In this document: positions 10,422-21,490 of the stretch, piece after piece
How positions within the stretch are numbered: position 1 is the first letter of the stretch
Layout of the letters: each line of letters starts with the position of its first letter
Assembly (NCBI RefSeq): GCF_905171765.1
Contig: NC_053389.1
Location: 213,534,624 to 213,598,623 of the forward strand
Reading direction: 5' to 3'
DNA: 64,000 nucleotides
DNA from: Bufo bufo
Taxonomy: Eukaryota > Chordata > Amphibia > Anura > Bufonidae
Notes under the pieces: generated by a model
Told to the model about the DNA's origin: nothing
Databases searched by the model: none
The model's input: only the letters and a program-made list of their open reading frames with translations
Made by a program: the position numbers and the translations under genes

Positions 10422-10469
10422 ACCTCCTGATGATCCCACAGCATTGATTAGGGGGAAACGCATCGAGGT
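10422..10469 (+). ncRNA. Hammerhead-like motif in Penelope-1 left pLTR
   Basis: Stem I strand ACCTC, core CTGATGA (10427-10433), stem II TCCC pairing with GGGG, core GAAAC, then GCATC as cleavage triplet context, then GAGGT, which pairs with ACCTC. All the catalytic-core letters are present on the sense strand of the Penelope gene. Stem III (ACGCAT) is weak, since the usual self-complementary ACGCGT is broken by one base. Hammerheads in the pLTR are an established property of Penelope-like elements; whether this one cuts is unknown. Confidence 0.75.
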
Positions 10470-11045
10470 TAACTCAGGGGTTCTCTGACTATATTGTCAA
10501 CCCTGACTATCTATGATATTTAAACTTTATGTAATTCAGGTGCTTGATCACTCTATCAACCCTGATTTTTATTATAATGTGTTTGTACTGTGTTATTGAT
10601 ATCCAGCATTATTTAGTGAATTTTTGTGCCATTGGCAGTCCACTATCCTTACCTCATACCTGGGATATTCTAGCATTACTCCCTATCCCTGTAGGTATAT
10701 AATAAGGACATTAGTCTAGGTACGTGGACAGGGGGTCTCCACCATCAGGGGTCTCCCCTGGGCTGAGCTTTTAGGATAGGGGTGGCTATAGGGATAGAGT
10801 CCCCCCCCCCCCCACACCCCAGGTACTTCTCATAATTGCTGGATAAGTGTCATCAGTTAAGTAGTCTGTATGTAATTTTCTGTTGTCTCTATAGTAGGCC
10901 CATATGGGACCTTTTTAAAGGCATATCATTAAAATTATAATTTTAGGGGGGCGGAGCTTGCGCCGGTCTGAGATGGCCGCTTGATTCTGAGCTCCGTTTT
11001 ACTGACAGTACTCAGCACAAGCAATCTTTTGCCTTCCACCCGAAA

Positions 11046-12122
11046 ATGGTGAAAATAGGTAACCCCAAGGCAGGGGAACACTCCAGCTCTAATAAGAACC
11101 ATGCCCAAGGGGGCGACATGGACAGATTTATTAAAAAGGCGGCTGCAGCTTTTGTCGCTAGAGACCCCAAGATGGCGCCGACTCAGCAACAGAAAGCAGG
11201 CCAGCATGATAAATCTGACGAGGAGAGCGAAACCGAAGAACTACAAGGTAGAGGGGCTCTTCCGATTACTAGAAACTACCTGAAGAACACTTTAAACAAA
11301 GCGCTGGAGCCCTTGCTCAACGAATTTGCAGCAATGCGACAAGATATGAGGCAAGTGGGCGAGCGGGTCGAAACGCTAGAGAATAACCAGGCCCAGATGC
11401 TGGACCACCAGAGGGCCACAACAAGTTCATTCCGAAAATGCAGTACCTACCTGAATGAGATGCAGAACGCCTTGGAGGACCAGGAGAATAGGGGACGCCG
11501 GAACAACCTGCGGATTAGAGGGATCCCTGAAACCGTCCTCCCTTCTGATGTTCCTGCGGCTGTAGTTTCCCTTTGTGCCTCCCTCCTAGGCCCTGAATTC
11601 ACCTCAGAGATTACAATTGAGAGGGCACATAGAGCGTTGCGGCCTAAACCAAAAATGGATGAACCACCAAGGGACATTATCTGTAGGTTTTTGAACTTCC
11701 AGGTTAAGTCTGCAGTCCAAGAAGCAGCCAGAAATAAATCTGACATCCTATTTGAAGGTGCGCTAATTTCGATCTTTCAAGATCTGGCCCCATCCACCTT
11801 GAAAAAGCGAAAACACCTTAAGCCCCTAACGGAGTGGCTGCGGGCTAACAAAATCTTATACAAGTGGAATTTCCCGTTTGGCCTGTCCTTTTCCCAAGGA
11901 GGCAGACGTTTCAACATTGCCTCACATGCTGACCTGGGAGCCGTTTACGACCATCTTCAAGTCCCACCTATGCAAATAGATAATTGGGATCAATTCCAAG
12001 ACCTCTGTGCCTTACCAGAAGTCCCGGAGGTGGCAGCCTTCTCCCTTCAACATACTCCTAAGGCTCAGAAAACAGGGAAGAGAAGCCGTCAACTGACACC
12101 TAAGAGACTGGCTCAAGATTGA
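11046..12122 (+). CDS. ORF1: LINE-B ORF1 protein (L1-type RNA-binding protein)
   Basis: A 358-codon frame starting MVKIGNPKAG. MDRFIKK near the N-terminus parallels MDRFLKK in LINE-A ORF1. A predicted coiled coil (about 85-150, with MRQVGERVETLENNQAQM) precedes RRNNLRIRGIPE (about residue 150) and the ERAHRALRPKP motif shared with LINE-A. The C-terminus is basic (KRSRQLTPKR), which suits RNA binding. No stops or frameshifts. The role as RNA chaperone in the element's ribonucleoprotein is inferred from the L1 ORF1p family. Confidence 0.92.
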   Translation: MVKIGNPKAGEHSSSNKNHAQGGDMDRFIKKAAAAFVARDPKMAPTQQQKAGQHDKSDEESETEELQGRGALPITRNYLKNTLNKALEPLLNEFAAMRQDMRQVGERVETLENNQAQMLDHQRATTSSFRKCSTYLNEMQNALEDQENRGRRNNLRIRGIPETVLPSDVPAAVVSLCASLLGPEFTSEITIERAHRALRPKPKMDEPPRDIICRFLNFQVKSAVQEAARNKSDILFEGALISIFQDLAPSTLKKRKHLKPLTEWLRANKILYKWNFPFGLSFSQGGRRFNIASHADLGAVYDHLQVPPMQIDNWDQFQDLCALPEVPEVAAFSLQHTPKAQKTGKRSRQLTPKRLAQD

Positions 12123-12776
12123 CTCTCCTGCTCTCCTAGTTACAACCATGAACAGGGGTGATATTCATTTGCAGGACCTCAGTGGATCTATCCAGAGCTT
12201 TAGCCTTTTACTTTATTCATTTCTGCTAGTAGATCCACTATATAGCCTCTTATTTGTCATGTACAAGTTAGCTATTGTTAGACATTGCTTACATAACACA
12301 TGTCTATATGTCATTTACCCCTGTCCACCATCAATACTTAATAGGCCTTCCTCTATACTTATAACCCTAGGCTCCTTTATTGTAGCTAAAATAGGCCTTT
12401 ACTTTCTTTTCTTTTACCCACCAGGGTTCCTATCAGTTATTTGTTTAAAATAATAATCCGTTACTGGGTTGCACTCATATGTGCTGAATGTCATGTAAAC
12501 TGGTCTTTGACCAAATATCCCCCATGCTTTACACTAGTGGTTTTCACTCCCCTTCATGTTATTTTTTGTATTTTTCTTTTGTTCTCATTGTTCCCCCTGT
12601 CCCGTTACTTTATTTTAGGTACCTGACACAGACTTCTTTGATCAATCAGCGGTGCATGCAGGTTGGCGGTTTCCCAGCTTCTCCTCCAGACGGGGTAGGA
12701 CCTCTTCAGACCGTAAGTGTCCTCTCTTGGAGGTTCAGCGCACATGATACCCTAATGTTCACAATAATATTCAACT
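12123..12776 (+). other. LINE-B inter-ORF spacer
   Basis: 654 bp, pyrimidine-rich, with short overlapping open frames rich in Leu, Phe, Ile and Tyr that look like chance translations of T-rich sequence. No gene is supported. Confidence 0.7.
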
Positions 12777-15700
12777 ATGGCTGACATCCATATAGCATCC
12801 TATAATGTGAAGGGGTTCAACTCACCCTCTAAGAGAAGCCAGATCTTCTCCATCCTGCGCAAGGAGGGAGCAGATGTGCTGTTCCTCCAAGAGACACACT
12901 TCAGATTTAATCACTACCCCAACATGGAATTTTCTCACTACCCCACTTGGTTTCATAGTGGGGGGGCTACTGCCTCGTCTGGAGGAGTCAGTATTGGTTT
13001 TAAGAGGAAAATACCTTTCAAACCCACCAATCACCTCCTAGATCCAGAGGGCAGATTTATCATGGTGAAAGGTTACATAGGTTCCCAAATGTATTCTTTC
13101 GTCAACCTGTATGCCCCTAATAGTAACCAGGCTAAATGGCTCTCTTCCATTGCTCAAACAATCTCCTCTTTCAGGGAAGGTATAGTCTTAGTGGGAGGAG
13201 ACCTTAATACAGCCCTTGATCTGCAGTTAGACTCTTCCTCACATAAAACCCCCCATTCTAGGCGCTCCCTAAAGTTCATTAAGAACATATTCTGGGATCT
13301 TCACTTGATAGATGTGTGGCGTACCCTATATCCTAGCACATTGGACTACACATTTTACTCACATGTCCACGGTTCATATCACCGTATAGATTACATTTTT
13401 GTATCTAAAGAGCACCTACAACTATGCCAAAAAGCTTCCATAGGGTCTATACACTTATCTGACCACGCTCCTATATATCTAATGATAACTTCCCCTATGC
13501 AAAAACCCAAAAGCTTCAGCTGGAGACTAAATGAATACATCCTAGGTAACGCTGAATCTGTTAAAAAAATAACCAAGTTATTAGATGAATACTTTAAATT
13601 TAACTCCCTTCCAGAATTATCTCCACAAGTCACTTGGGATGCTCATAAACCCTTTATTAGAGGCGAACTTATTAGCATTGGCTCCCACTTAAAGAAACTG
13701 CGGGAAGGCAAAATAAACTGCCTCCTCTCCACAATAAGAAAGCTTGAAGCAGGCCATAAAAAAACTAGGTCTGAGAACCAACTTCAAGAATTGTCCAAAG
13801 CTAGAGCAGAACTGAGGGCCTTATTACAGAGTAAGTCCGCAAAGTACTACCTTAACTCCCAATTCAAGTTCTATGCTCACGGCGATAAAGCCACTAAATT
13901 TCTAATAAGTAGGATTAAGGCCAGGAGGGCAGACAATTATATACACCAACTCTCCTCGCCGAAAGGCGAGTCAATCTTTGCCTCATCAAAAATAGCGGCC
14001 CAATTTAGAGACTTTTATGAAGCTCTTTATAACATCCCTTCCTCATTCTCCCCGTTGGCTCACTCTTCATTAATTGACACCTTTTTGAAACCCCTGTCAT
14101 GTCCATCCCTATCAGTTGAACAGAAACATTCCCTAGAGGCCCCATTCTCCATCAGGGAGCTATCCACAGCTTTGGCCCAAATGCCCCAGGGTAAAAGCCC
14201 AGGACCAGATGGTCTCCCTGCCTCTTATTACAAGACTTTTAAGATACAACTCCTACCCCATCTACTCAAAGTCTGCAATCATACCCTGCAAAATATCCCT
14301 CTTTCTAGAGACATGACGACTGCACATATCGCTTTGATTCCGAAAGAGGGGAAGGACTCCAAAGTGTGTGCTAATTATAGGCCTATATCTTTACTCAACA
14401 TTGACCTTAAACTTCTAGCGAAACTTCTGGCTAACCGTTTGGCAGTCCTTCTCCCTCTTTTGGTACATGTGGACCAGGTGGGCTTCGTTCGTGGTAGGGA
14501 AGGTAGGGACAATACGACCAGAGTTATTAATATACTTTGCCATGCCAAATGCACTTCTTCCCCGCTATTACTCCTCAGTACTGATGCTGAAAAAGCGTTC
14601 GATCGCATAAACTGGAACTATCTAAACAGTGTTCTAGATCTGTTCGGCCTGCCTGGTCCATATATCAAGGCGGTATTTGCCATGTACGAGCAGGCCACAG
14701 CTCAGGTCATGGTCAATGGAGATCTTTCTACTCCCTTTCGTATACACAATGGTACACGCCAGGGATGCACATTGTCCCCCCTCCTATTCATCCTAGCTAT
14801 GGAACCTCTCTTAATAAAACTTCGAACAGACACTAGGATTGAGGGATCGTTTCTGGGAGGTAGAAGCCATAAACTAGCCGCCTTTGCAGACGACGTTATG
14901 ATTATGACCTCCAACCCTAAAGTTTCCCTTCCTTTAATCCAGGAGCATCTAAGGAAATACAGTGAAGTCTCAGATTTCAAGATCAATGAAAGCAAATCCA
15001 TCATTATTAGTACGGGTCTATCTCCTCAACTTAAACGCTGCTTGATGGTAGACTCCCCATTCAACTGGTCACCCCCCACTGTAACTTATTTAGGAGTAAA
15101 GATTAGTCCAAACATCTCTGATCTCTTTTCACTCAATTTTACCCCCATGAAGTCCATCCTTTTTGATGCATTAGACAAACTCAACAAATCAGCTCCGACA
15201 CTCTCTTGGTTTGGCAGGAAAAATCTTCTCTCTTCCCTTGTCATTCCCCGCCTTACTTACCTTCAGCAAGTACTACCAATTCCTATCCCAAAATCTTATT
15301 ATACCGCCCTCAGACAAAAATTCAGTGCATTCATATGGAACGGCAGAAGAGCCAGACTCTCCTACTCCTTCCTATCTCGATCTAGAGCTTCAGGTGGAAT
15401 TGGTTTGCCAGACCCCGAACTATACGGGACTAGAGTCATTGATTGGTTGAGAAACTCAAAAAACAAACCTTGGGTCGCTCTAGAACAAAACATCATTGGC
15501 ATGCCAACAAGAGCCATATGCTTAGGCTCTGATCTTCCTCCCACCACCAGCCTTCAGTCATATCCAATAATTAAAGCCACCATTGAAACATGGAAATGGT
15601 GGAACCAGTCACATTGCTCAGTCCCCTTTCCTTCCCCGCTGACCACGATTAGTGACATTCTAGGTTCAGCCTCTTCTGGACCTCGCAACACCTTTTCCAA

Positions 15701-16571
15701 TTCAATCAGATCTTCTACAGTCCCTATATTACATCTTTTAGAGCCTCAAAGCTTAATGCCCACATCCGACACCATCAAATCACTACTTAAACCTCAACCC
15801 TGTGATCTTACGCTTATTCCGCTTATTAAAACCTTCATTCGAACAAATAACTCAAAAGGTGAGCTCCAACGACCTCTTACATGGTTTGAAGCGTTAATTA
15901 TAAACTCGAACCCACCAAAAAAACCTATCTCTCTTATCTACAATAAACTGAGATCCCCTCCCCTAACCTCCAAACCGGCTTTCATCCTTAATTGGGAGAA
16001 GGAGACGGGCCTAGAGATTCCTTTTCAAACCCTGCCTTCATTATTTGAAACCCCTCATAAATTATCTAGATGCGTAAGAACCCAAGAAAACGGTTACAAG
16101 ATATTGTCGCAATGGTATATTACGCCTATTAAATCAGCACACTTTACCAGACCCTCCTCTAATATATGCTGGAGATGTCAAGAAGAACCAGGCACCTTCC
16201 TTCACATATGGTGGTCATGCACCCCCATCAACAAATGGTGGAAAGAGATCTTCAAATTATGTAACCAGATTTGCTCTTCAAATGTGGCCATTACTCCATA
16301 TGGGGCGCTGCTTACTCTTTTTGACAAAGAGACCTCCTTAGCTCCCTCCTACCTTTTTATGCAACTCTTGTTAGCAGCTCGCTTATTGATCCCTAAATAT
16401 TGGCTACAAACAATTGTTCCCACAATGGAACAGTGGAGGCTTAAGGTCGATCAAATTCATCGATTTGAAGAGCTAGCCTCATGGGAATCAAGAACGCACT
16501 TGATATTTATGAAAAAATGGTCACCTTGGACACAATACAGGTTCCCTTCTGCCGCTATAAATCCATCATAA
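12777..16571 (+). CDS. ORF2: LINE-B ORF2 protein: endonuclease/reverse transcriptase
   Basis: A 1264-codon open frame starting MADIHIASYNVKGF. Endonuclease motifs are LFLQETHF, VGGDLNTALD, HRIDYIFV and SDHAPIY. Reverse transcriptase motifs are GKSPGPDGLP, NYRPISLLN, QVGFVRGREG, TDAEKAFDRI, GTRQGCTLSP, FADDVMI (about residue 702) and YLGVKI. A C-terminal zinc knuckle CWRCQEE then H and C is near residue 1130. The C-terminal domain after LPDPELY is slightly shorter than in LINE-A, which may be a small deletion or a family difference. Every catalytic residue I can see is intact. Confidence 0.95.
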   Translation: MADIHIASYNVKGFNSPSKRSQIFSILRKEGADVLFLQETHFRFNHYPNMEFSHYPTWFHSGGATASSGGVSIGFKRKIPFKPTNHLLDPEGRFIMVKGYIGSQMYSFVNLYAPNSNQAKWLSSIAQTISSFREGIVLVGGDLNTALDLQLDSSSHKTPHSRRSLKFIKNIFWDLHLIDVWRTLYPSTLDYTFYSHVHGSYHRIDYIFVSKEHLQLCQKASIGSIHLSDHAPIYLMITSPMQKPKSFSWRLNEYILGNAESVKKITKLLDEYFKFNSLPELSPQVTWDAHKPFIRGELISIGSHLKKLREGKINCLLSTIRKLEAGHKKTRSENQLQELSKARAELRALLQSKSAKYYLNSQFKFYAHGDKATKFLISRIKARRADNYIHQLSSPKGESIFASSKIAAQFRDFYEALYNIPSSFSPLAHSSLIDTFLKPLSCPSLSVEQKHSLEAPFSIRELSTALAQMPQGKSPGPDGLPASYYKTFKIQLLPHLLKVCNHTLQNIPLSRDMTTAHIALIPKEGKDSKVCANYRPISLLNIDLKLLAKLLANRLAVLLPLLVHVDQVGFVRGREGRDNTTRVINILCHAKCTSSPLLLLSTDAEKAFDRINWNYLNSVLDLFGLPGPYIKAVFAMYEQATAQVMVNGDLSTPFRIHNGTRQGCTLSPLLFILAMEPLLIKLRTDTRIEGSFLGGRSHKLAAFADDVMIMTSNPKVSLPLIQEHLRKYSEVSDFKINESKSIIISTGLSPQLKRCLMVDSPFNWSPPTVTYLGVKISPNISDLFSLNFTPMKSILFDALDKLNKSAPTLSWFGRKNLLSSLVIPRLTYLQQVLPIPIPKSYYTALRQKFSAFIWNGRRARLSYSFLSRSRASGGIGLPDPELYGTRVIDWLRNSKNKPWVALEQNIIGMPTRAICLGSDLPPTTSLQSYPIIKATIETWKWWNQSHCSVPFPSPLTTISDILGSASSGPRNTFSNSIRSSTVPILHLLEPQSLMPTSDTIKSLLKPQPCDLTLIPLIKTFIRTNNSKGELQRPLTWFEALIINSNPPKKPISLIYNKLRSPPLTSKPAFILNWEKETGLEIPFQTLPSLFETPHKLSRCVRTQENGYKILSQWYITPIKSAHFTRPSSNICWRCQEEPGTFLHIWWSCTPINKWWKEIFKLCNQICSSNVAITPYGALLTLFDKETSLAPSYLFMQLLLAARLLIPKYWLQTIVPTMEQWRLKVDQIHRFEELASWESRTHLIFMKKWSPWTQYRFPSAAINPS

Positions 16572-17038
16572 ACCTAAGATTATAATCTCTATAGGTCATA
16601 CTAAATCACCTCTACAACCTTCAGTCTTACCACTTCAAAAATTCCTGAACATGGGATTTATATCTACAGTATAACCCTCCCTTCCATAAAAGAAGGTAGT
16701 GTCCATCCACATGGAATTATGATCCTTTTTCTGCTACATGCTGATTGTGATAAACTGAATAATCAGGCTGTGTTTCCTACTTTCTGAACTGTAACAGCTA
16801 TATGTCTGTGTTCGCACTGTCTATATCATAAATGCTATGTATGTGCTCGGTACCATATTACACCACTGTTGGTGTTGTTCATATTGTATTTTCTTAATTT
16901 GAAAATAAAGCTTTTTAAAACAAAAAAATAAATAAAAAATTATAATTTTAGGGGGTATCTTTCTGCTGGAACTTGTTGTATACTATGTACACCCCATTAT
17001 ATATGTAAATTGACTTTGCTGGAATTTAGTATTTTTCT

Positions 17039-19809
17039 GTGATGGCCAATTTTCTCTCTGGCACACTTTTCACTGAGGCCAAAGATATTTTCTCAGACAG
17101 GTATGTCCCGGGTCTGGCCACATCTTCATCTTGTAAGCAGGTGTTTCATGATCTATATATTAAGTATAAAGATAATATTAAGTCCTGGTGGGAAATTAAA
17201 TCTATTGAGAGCTACCTGGACCATAAAATAGTCCCAAAGGGTCTCTGTCATCAGGTTAAACCAGCTGATCGGATTGTGCGATAAGCCTGACCGCTAAATG
17301 GGAGGAAGAACTGACCCAGAGTTCCCTTAGTCTAATGAATATCCTCCTAGAGGAAGAAAAACTCTTGTTTGAACGCACTTCAGTTAGTCTGCAGGAACAA
17401 ATCAATATAGCCCTTAAACTCAAAGAGGATCCCGACTTCAGTAGACGCGAGTCATAATTACAAACTCTGGTGGAGAGATTTCAAAATCAGCTTAAGGAGA
17501 GGAAGCATAGGCAGTTTGTCCGTGACCTCACAGAGTTTAGGGAAAACAGGGCATATAAACAGGGACTGTTAATAATCCCCCACTAATATCCGAGATTTCA
17601 TCCTCTGATATTGAATCATCAGACACTGAGCCCCAATATCGCGCCTACAGTAGAGGCAACTCATCTGGTGCAAGGAGACATGGTAGACGATGGCCACGTG
17701 GAGGGGGCGGGAGACGTGGGGCACCGCATGTTCCCTACTACTCCACGTGCCCTCATCTCCATCTCCATCTGGTTCCTCCAACTTATTGCCCTTCTCTCAG
17801 TCTGTGCCATCTTTTTTAGAGAAGGCGCAGGCTCCCTATCAGTTACGGGAGCGGGGACGGGCAGACAAAGTGTAGTTGATGATTTACAAATTATTAATCT
17901 TACCTCTCGCACCTTGAGTACAGTGGAGATAGATGTATTGAAAAGGGGTCTATTATTTGTACCTACTTCAAACTTCTGTCTTTTCAGTTGGACCAAGGAC
18001 TTACAACTGTTCGGTAGGTGTCTTAAGTGGCAACATTTTTTTTTAAACATTCTAATAGACAAACATGTGAGAGTCTGGGACTCGATGTATCGGATTATGC
18101 CAATTTCCAGACTCTGATGGATCTCGAGGAGGAAGGGAGAAGAGTCCCGGGTCAGGGTCCATACACCGACCTAAAACAAAAGAGTACGAAAATGCCCCTC
18201 CCTTTAACTATGAATGTATAGACATTTTTTTCCAAATGGTGATCTCAGATTTGGAGAAATTTGAGAAAATGCACCCGGATAGGAGTTTGTTGTGTCCCTG
18301 CCAACATACACTAGGGACACGATGGACTTTCTCAATAAGATCGATACCATTAGTCTCGACCCTGGATGTCTGCTGGCAAGCATTGATGTGGAGTCCCTCT
18401 ATAGTTCAATACCGCATAAGAGGGGACTAAAGGCTGTTGAGTACTTTCTCAGAACTAGGGGGACACACTGCAATGCACACAACAGTTTCATCTTAAGGTT
18501 GCTTGAGTTCATACTTACCCACAACTTTTTCTTATTTAACGGACGTTTCTTCCACCAGCTCAGGGGGACGGCGATGGGGAGCCCCTGTGCCCCCACTTAC
18601 GCTAATCTCTTCCTGGGCTGGTGGCAGGACACCTGTATCTTTCCAGACCAGGTAATGTGGTGGACAGACAAGATCATCGTCTGGACACGGTATATCGACG
18701 ACATTTTCCTGGTCTAGAGGGGTGGCCTGGATGAATTTAAAAGGTTTGTGTCCGAGTTGAATGAGAATCATATTGGCCTCAGATTTACATATGAGACCGA
18801 CCCCAAAACAATCGCTTTTCTGGCTGTTCGCGTCATAATGATCGGTGAAAAATTGACTGCTGACATCCATAGAAAAATGACCGCAACCAATTCCCTCTTG
18901 CACTGGGAAAGTCACCACCCCGCCCCACTTAAACGGGGGATACCGAGGGGACAGTATCTCCGTGTACAACGGAATTGTTCGGAGGAGCAGACCTTTTACC
19001 ATGAAGCTAAAAAGCTTCAAATGAGGTTTAAAGATAAGGGGTACCCTCAGGGATGCCTTAATGAAGCATTTAAGAAGGCAGCGCAACAGGACCGAAATAG
19101 CCTCTTAGTACCTAAACATAAAGATCAGGATGGGACACAACAACCTCCCCCCCGAATTATATCAAAATATGACTCAGCCAATCACCAGGTCATGATGACG
19201 CTGAATAGATACTGGCCCATATTACGAAGGGACCAGGATCTATGTGACATCTTGACGGAGAGACAATGTGTCAGTTACAGACGTGGGAGGAGTTTAAAGG
19301 ACCGACTTGTCCATAGCCACTATACGCCCCCCATTAGGGAGGGTACGTGGCTTGATCGCAAGCCGATAGGGATGTACAGGTGTGGATCATGCAAAGCATG
19401 TAAATACATATCAACATTCAAAACAATAAGATGTACGGCCACTGGACGAGTTTTTAAGATCAGGGACTTCTGTAACTGTCGCAGCAAGGGGGCTATATAT
19501 ATCTGTCAATGTCCCTGTCCCAAGGACTACATAGGCAAGACAATTAGGGAAGTACAGAGGAGGATCTGCGAGCATGTAAATGATGTCATCAAAAAGAATA
19601 TCACCCCAGTGGCCTCGCATGTTAATGAAATACATGGGGGTAACCCTGGATGTCTGAAATTTTCTGTACTTGAATTAGTCCAACCGTCACCTAGAGGCGG
19701 GGACTGGGACAGGAAAATTTTCCAGAAGGAATGCACATGGATCCATCGTTTTAAATCTCAGGCCCCTTTGGGCATCAATGAAAGACTGACGTTCTCCTGT
19801 TTCTTATGA
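17039..19809 (+). pseudogene. Penelope-1 reverse transcriptase with GIY-YIG endonuclease (broken)
   Basis: Order of remains: N-terminal segment 17039-17284; a charged coiled-coil-like stretch to about 17570; an Arg/Gly-rich stretch near 17650-17720; the Penelope N-terminal signature LQIINLTSRTLSTVEIDVLK at about 17880-17950; RT palm 18292-18717 with GTAMGSPCAPTYAN and catalytic RYIDDIF; then 18748-19809 with CGSCKAC (a zinc-like cluster) and the endonuclease signature IYICQC ... YIGKTIREVQRR. Frameshifts and stops, including one directly after the YIDD motif at 18717, separate the pieces, so it cannot make a full protein. In intact relatives the RT is telomerase-like and the endonuclease nicks the target. 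Confidence 0.92.
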
Positions 19810-19829
19810 GTGTGGCTGGTTCTGTGATA

Positions 19830-20067
19830 TCTCTGTCTGGCTAATGGCCTAGCCTTGTAGTGATGTTTACAGTGCCTTGAAGATTGTCCTCATGCGTAAA
19901 GCATGAAAATTATTGGTATATCGAAACAGACGGAAGTGATTTGATCTATGTCACTGTCTGGAAAACGAACACGGACTATGGGTCGTATGTTGAAATTTTG
20001 AAAATTACATATTTGGACTTAGGGATAGCTGTGACCTCACTGTAGGAGTAATGTATTTATTTCACTC
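19830..20067 (+). other. Penelope-1 3' non-coding region
   Basis: Sequence between the endonuclease stop and the start of the right pLTR. I see no gene and no clear motif. Confidence 0.6.
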
Positions 20068-20265
20068 TACTGCCGTATATTAGATCCCATAATTTGTACT
20101 ATTTTATCACTGCATACTAGAATTCACATTGACCCGAGCCTAATAATATTCTAATAGAGCATATATCTTCTCAGCCTATGTACCATCTCATATATGTATG
20201 GTTATTTATCATAGGATGTACATATGGCTGGGGGCTGGTATCTAGGAATAAGGGATGCTTATATG

Positions 20266-21490
20266 AATGAGAATGCTCGGACTGGGAGAAAACGTCTGTA
20301 AGTGGGTAAGTAACTGGCTCAATGATAGAAAACAGAGGGTGGTTATTAACGGTACATACTCAGATTGGGTCACTGTCACTAGTGGAGTACCTCAGGGGTC
20401 AGTATTGGGCCCTATTCTCTTCAATATATTTATTAATGATCTTGTAGAAGGCTTGCATAGTAAAATATAAATTTTCGCAGATGACACTAAACTGTGTAAA
20501 GTAATTAACACTGAAGAGGACAGTATACTACTACAGAGGGATCTGGATAGATTGGAGGCTTGGGCAGATAAGTGGCAGATGAGGTTTAACACTGACAAAT
20601 GTAAGGTTATGCACATGGGAAGAAATAATGCAAGTCACCTGTACATACTAAATGGTAAAACACTCGGTAATACTGACATGGAAAAGGATCTAGGAATTTT
20701 AATAAACAGCAGTAAAAACCAGTGTCAGGCAGCTGCTGCCAAGGTCAATAAAATAATGGGGTGCATCAAAAGGGGCATAGATGCCCGTGATGAGAACATA
20801 TTCCTACTACTTTACAAATCATTAGTCAGACCACACATGGAGTACTGTGTACAGTTCTGGGCTCCAGTGAACAAGGCAGACATAGCAGAGCTGGAGAGGG
20901 TCCAGAGGAGGGCAACTAAAGTAATAACTGGAATGGGGCAACTACAGTACCCTGAAAGATTATCAAAATTAGGGTTATTCACGTTAGAAAAAAGACGAGG
21001 GGAGATCTAATTACTATGTATAAATATATCAGGGGTCAGTACAGAGATCTATCCCATCATCTATTTATCCCCAGGACTGTAACTGTGACGAGGGGACATC
21101 CTCTGCGCCTGGAGGAAAGAAGGTTTGTACACAAACATAGAAAAGGGTTCTTTACGGTAAGAGCAGTGAGACTATGGAACTCTCTGCCTGAGGAGGTGGT
21201 GATGGTGAGTACAATAAAGGAATTCAAGAGGGGCCTGGATGTATTTCTGGAGTGTAATAATATTACAGGCTATAGCTACTAGAGAGGGGTCGTTGATCCA
21301 GGGAGTTAGTCTGATTGCCTGATTGGAGTCGGGAAGGAATTTTTAATCCCCTAAAGTGAGGAAAATTGGCTTCTACCTCACAGGGTTTTTTTGCCTTCCT
21401 CTGGATCAACTTGCAGGATAACAGGCCGAACTGGATGGACAAATGTCTTTTTTCGGCCTTATGTACTATGTTACTATGTTACTATGTTAC
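20266..21490 (+). mobile_element. 5'-truncated CR1/L2-group LINE
   Basis: Inserted in the right pLTR; the left pLTR reads through the same point at about 3393. It begins inside the reverse transcriptase and ends in a 3' UTR with tandem 8-bp ACTATGTT units (about 21465-21490). Short tandem 3' tails are typical of L2/CR1-type LINEs. I see no clear TSD. Confidence 0.88.
20267..21282 (+). pseudogene. CR1/L2 ORF2 fragment (RT and C-terminal region), broken
   Basis: Translation gives [19 protein letters not shown], then a premature stop just before FADDTKLCK (the catalytic FADD), then LVRPHMEYCVQFWAP, LERVQRRATKVITG and LFTLEKRRGEI. A frameshift near 21009 leads into YKYIRGQYRDL and VRLWNSLPEEVV. 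It is closely related in layout to the minus-strand CR1 elsewhere in the window, but the sequences differ enough to be another subfamily. Non-functional: 5' truncation, one stop, one frameshift. Confidence 0.9.

Larger units (their letters stand above)
3207..10930 (+). repeat. Penelope-1 left pLTR (split by LINE-A; tail at 16951-16980)
   Basis: Matches 20085-23105. The parts are 3207-3880, 9873-10930 and, after LINE-B, 16951 onward. Compared with the right copy it lacks about 150 bp near 3711 (right-copy positions about 21809-21960); elsewhere differences are scattered substitutions. Short ORFs seen here have no recognisable products. A hammerhead-like motif lies at 10422-10469. Confidence 0.88.
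10946..16935 (+). mobile_element. LINE-B: second full-length L1/Tx1-group LINE
   Basis: About 5,990 bp, same strand as LINE-A and inserted about 1.1 kb further along the same pLTR. The duplication is AAAATTATAATTTTA (10931-10945 and 16936-16950), possibly longer because of G and A runs. It starts GGGGGGCGGAGC, the same as LINE-A. It carries ORF1, a spacer, ORF2, a polyadenylation signal AATAAA (16904-16909) and an A-rich tail. The empty site is at about 23068-23082. The two LINEs share layout but their proteins differ throughout, so they are distinct families rather than two copies of one. Confidence 0.94.
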
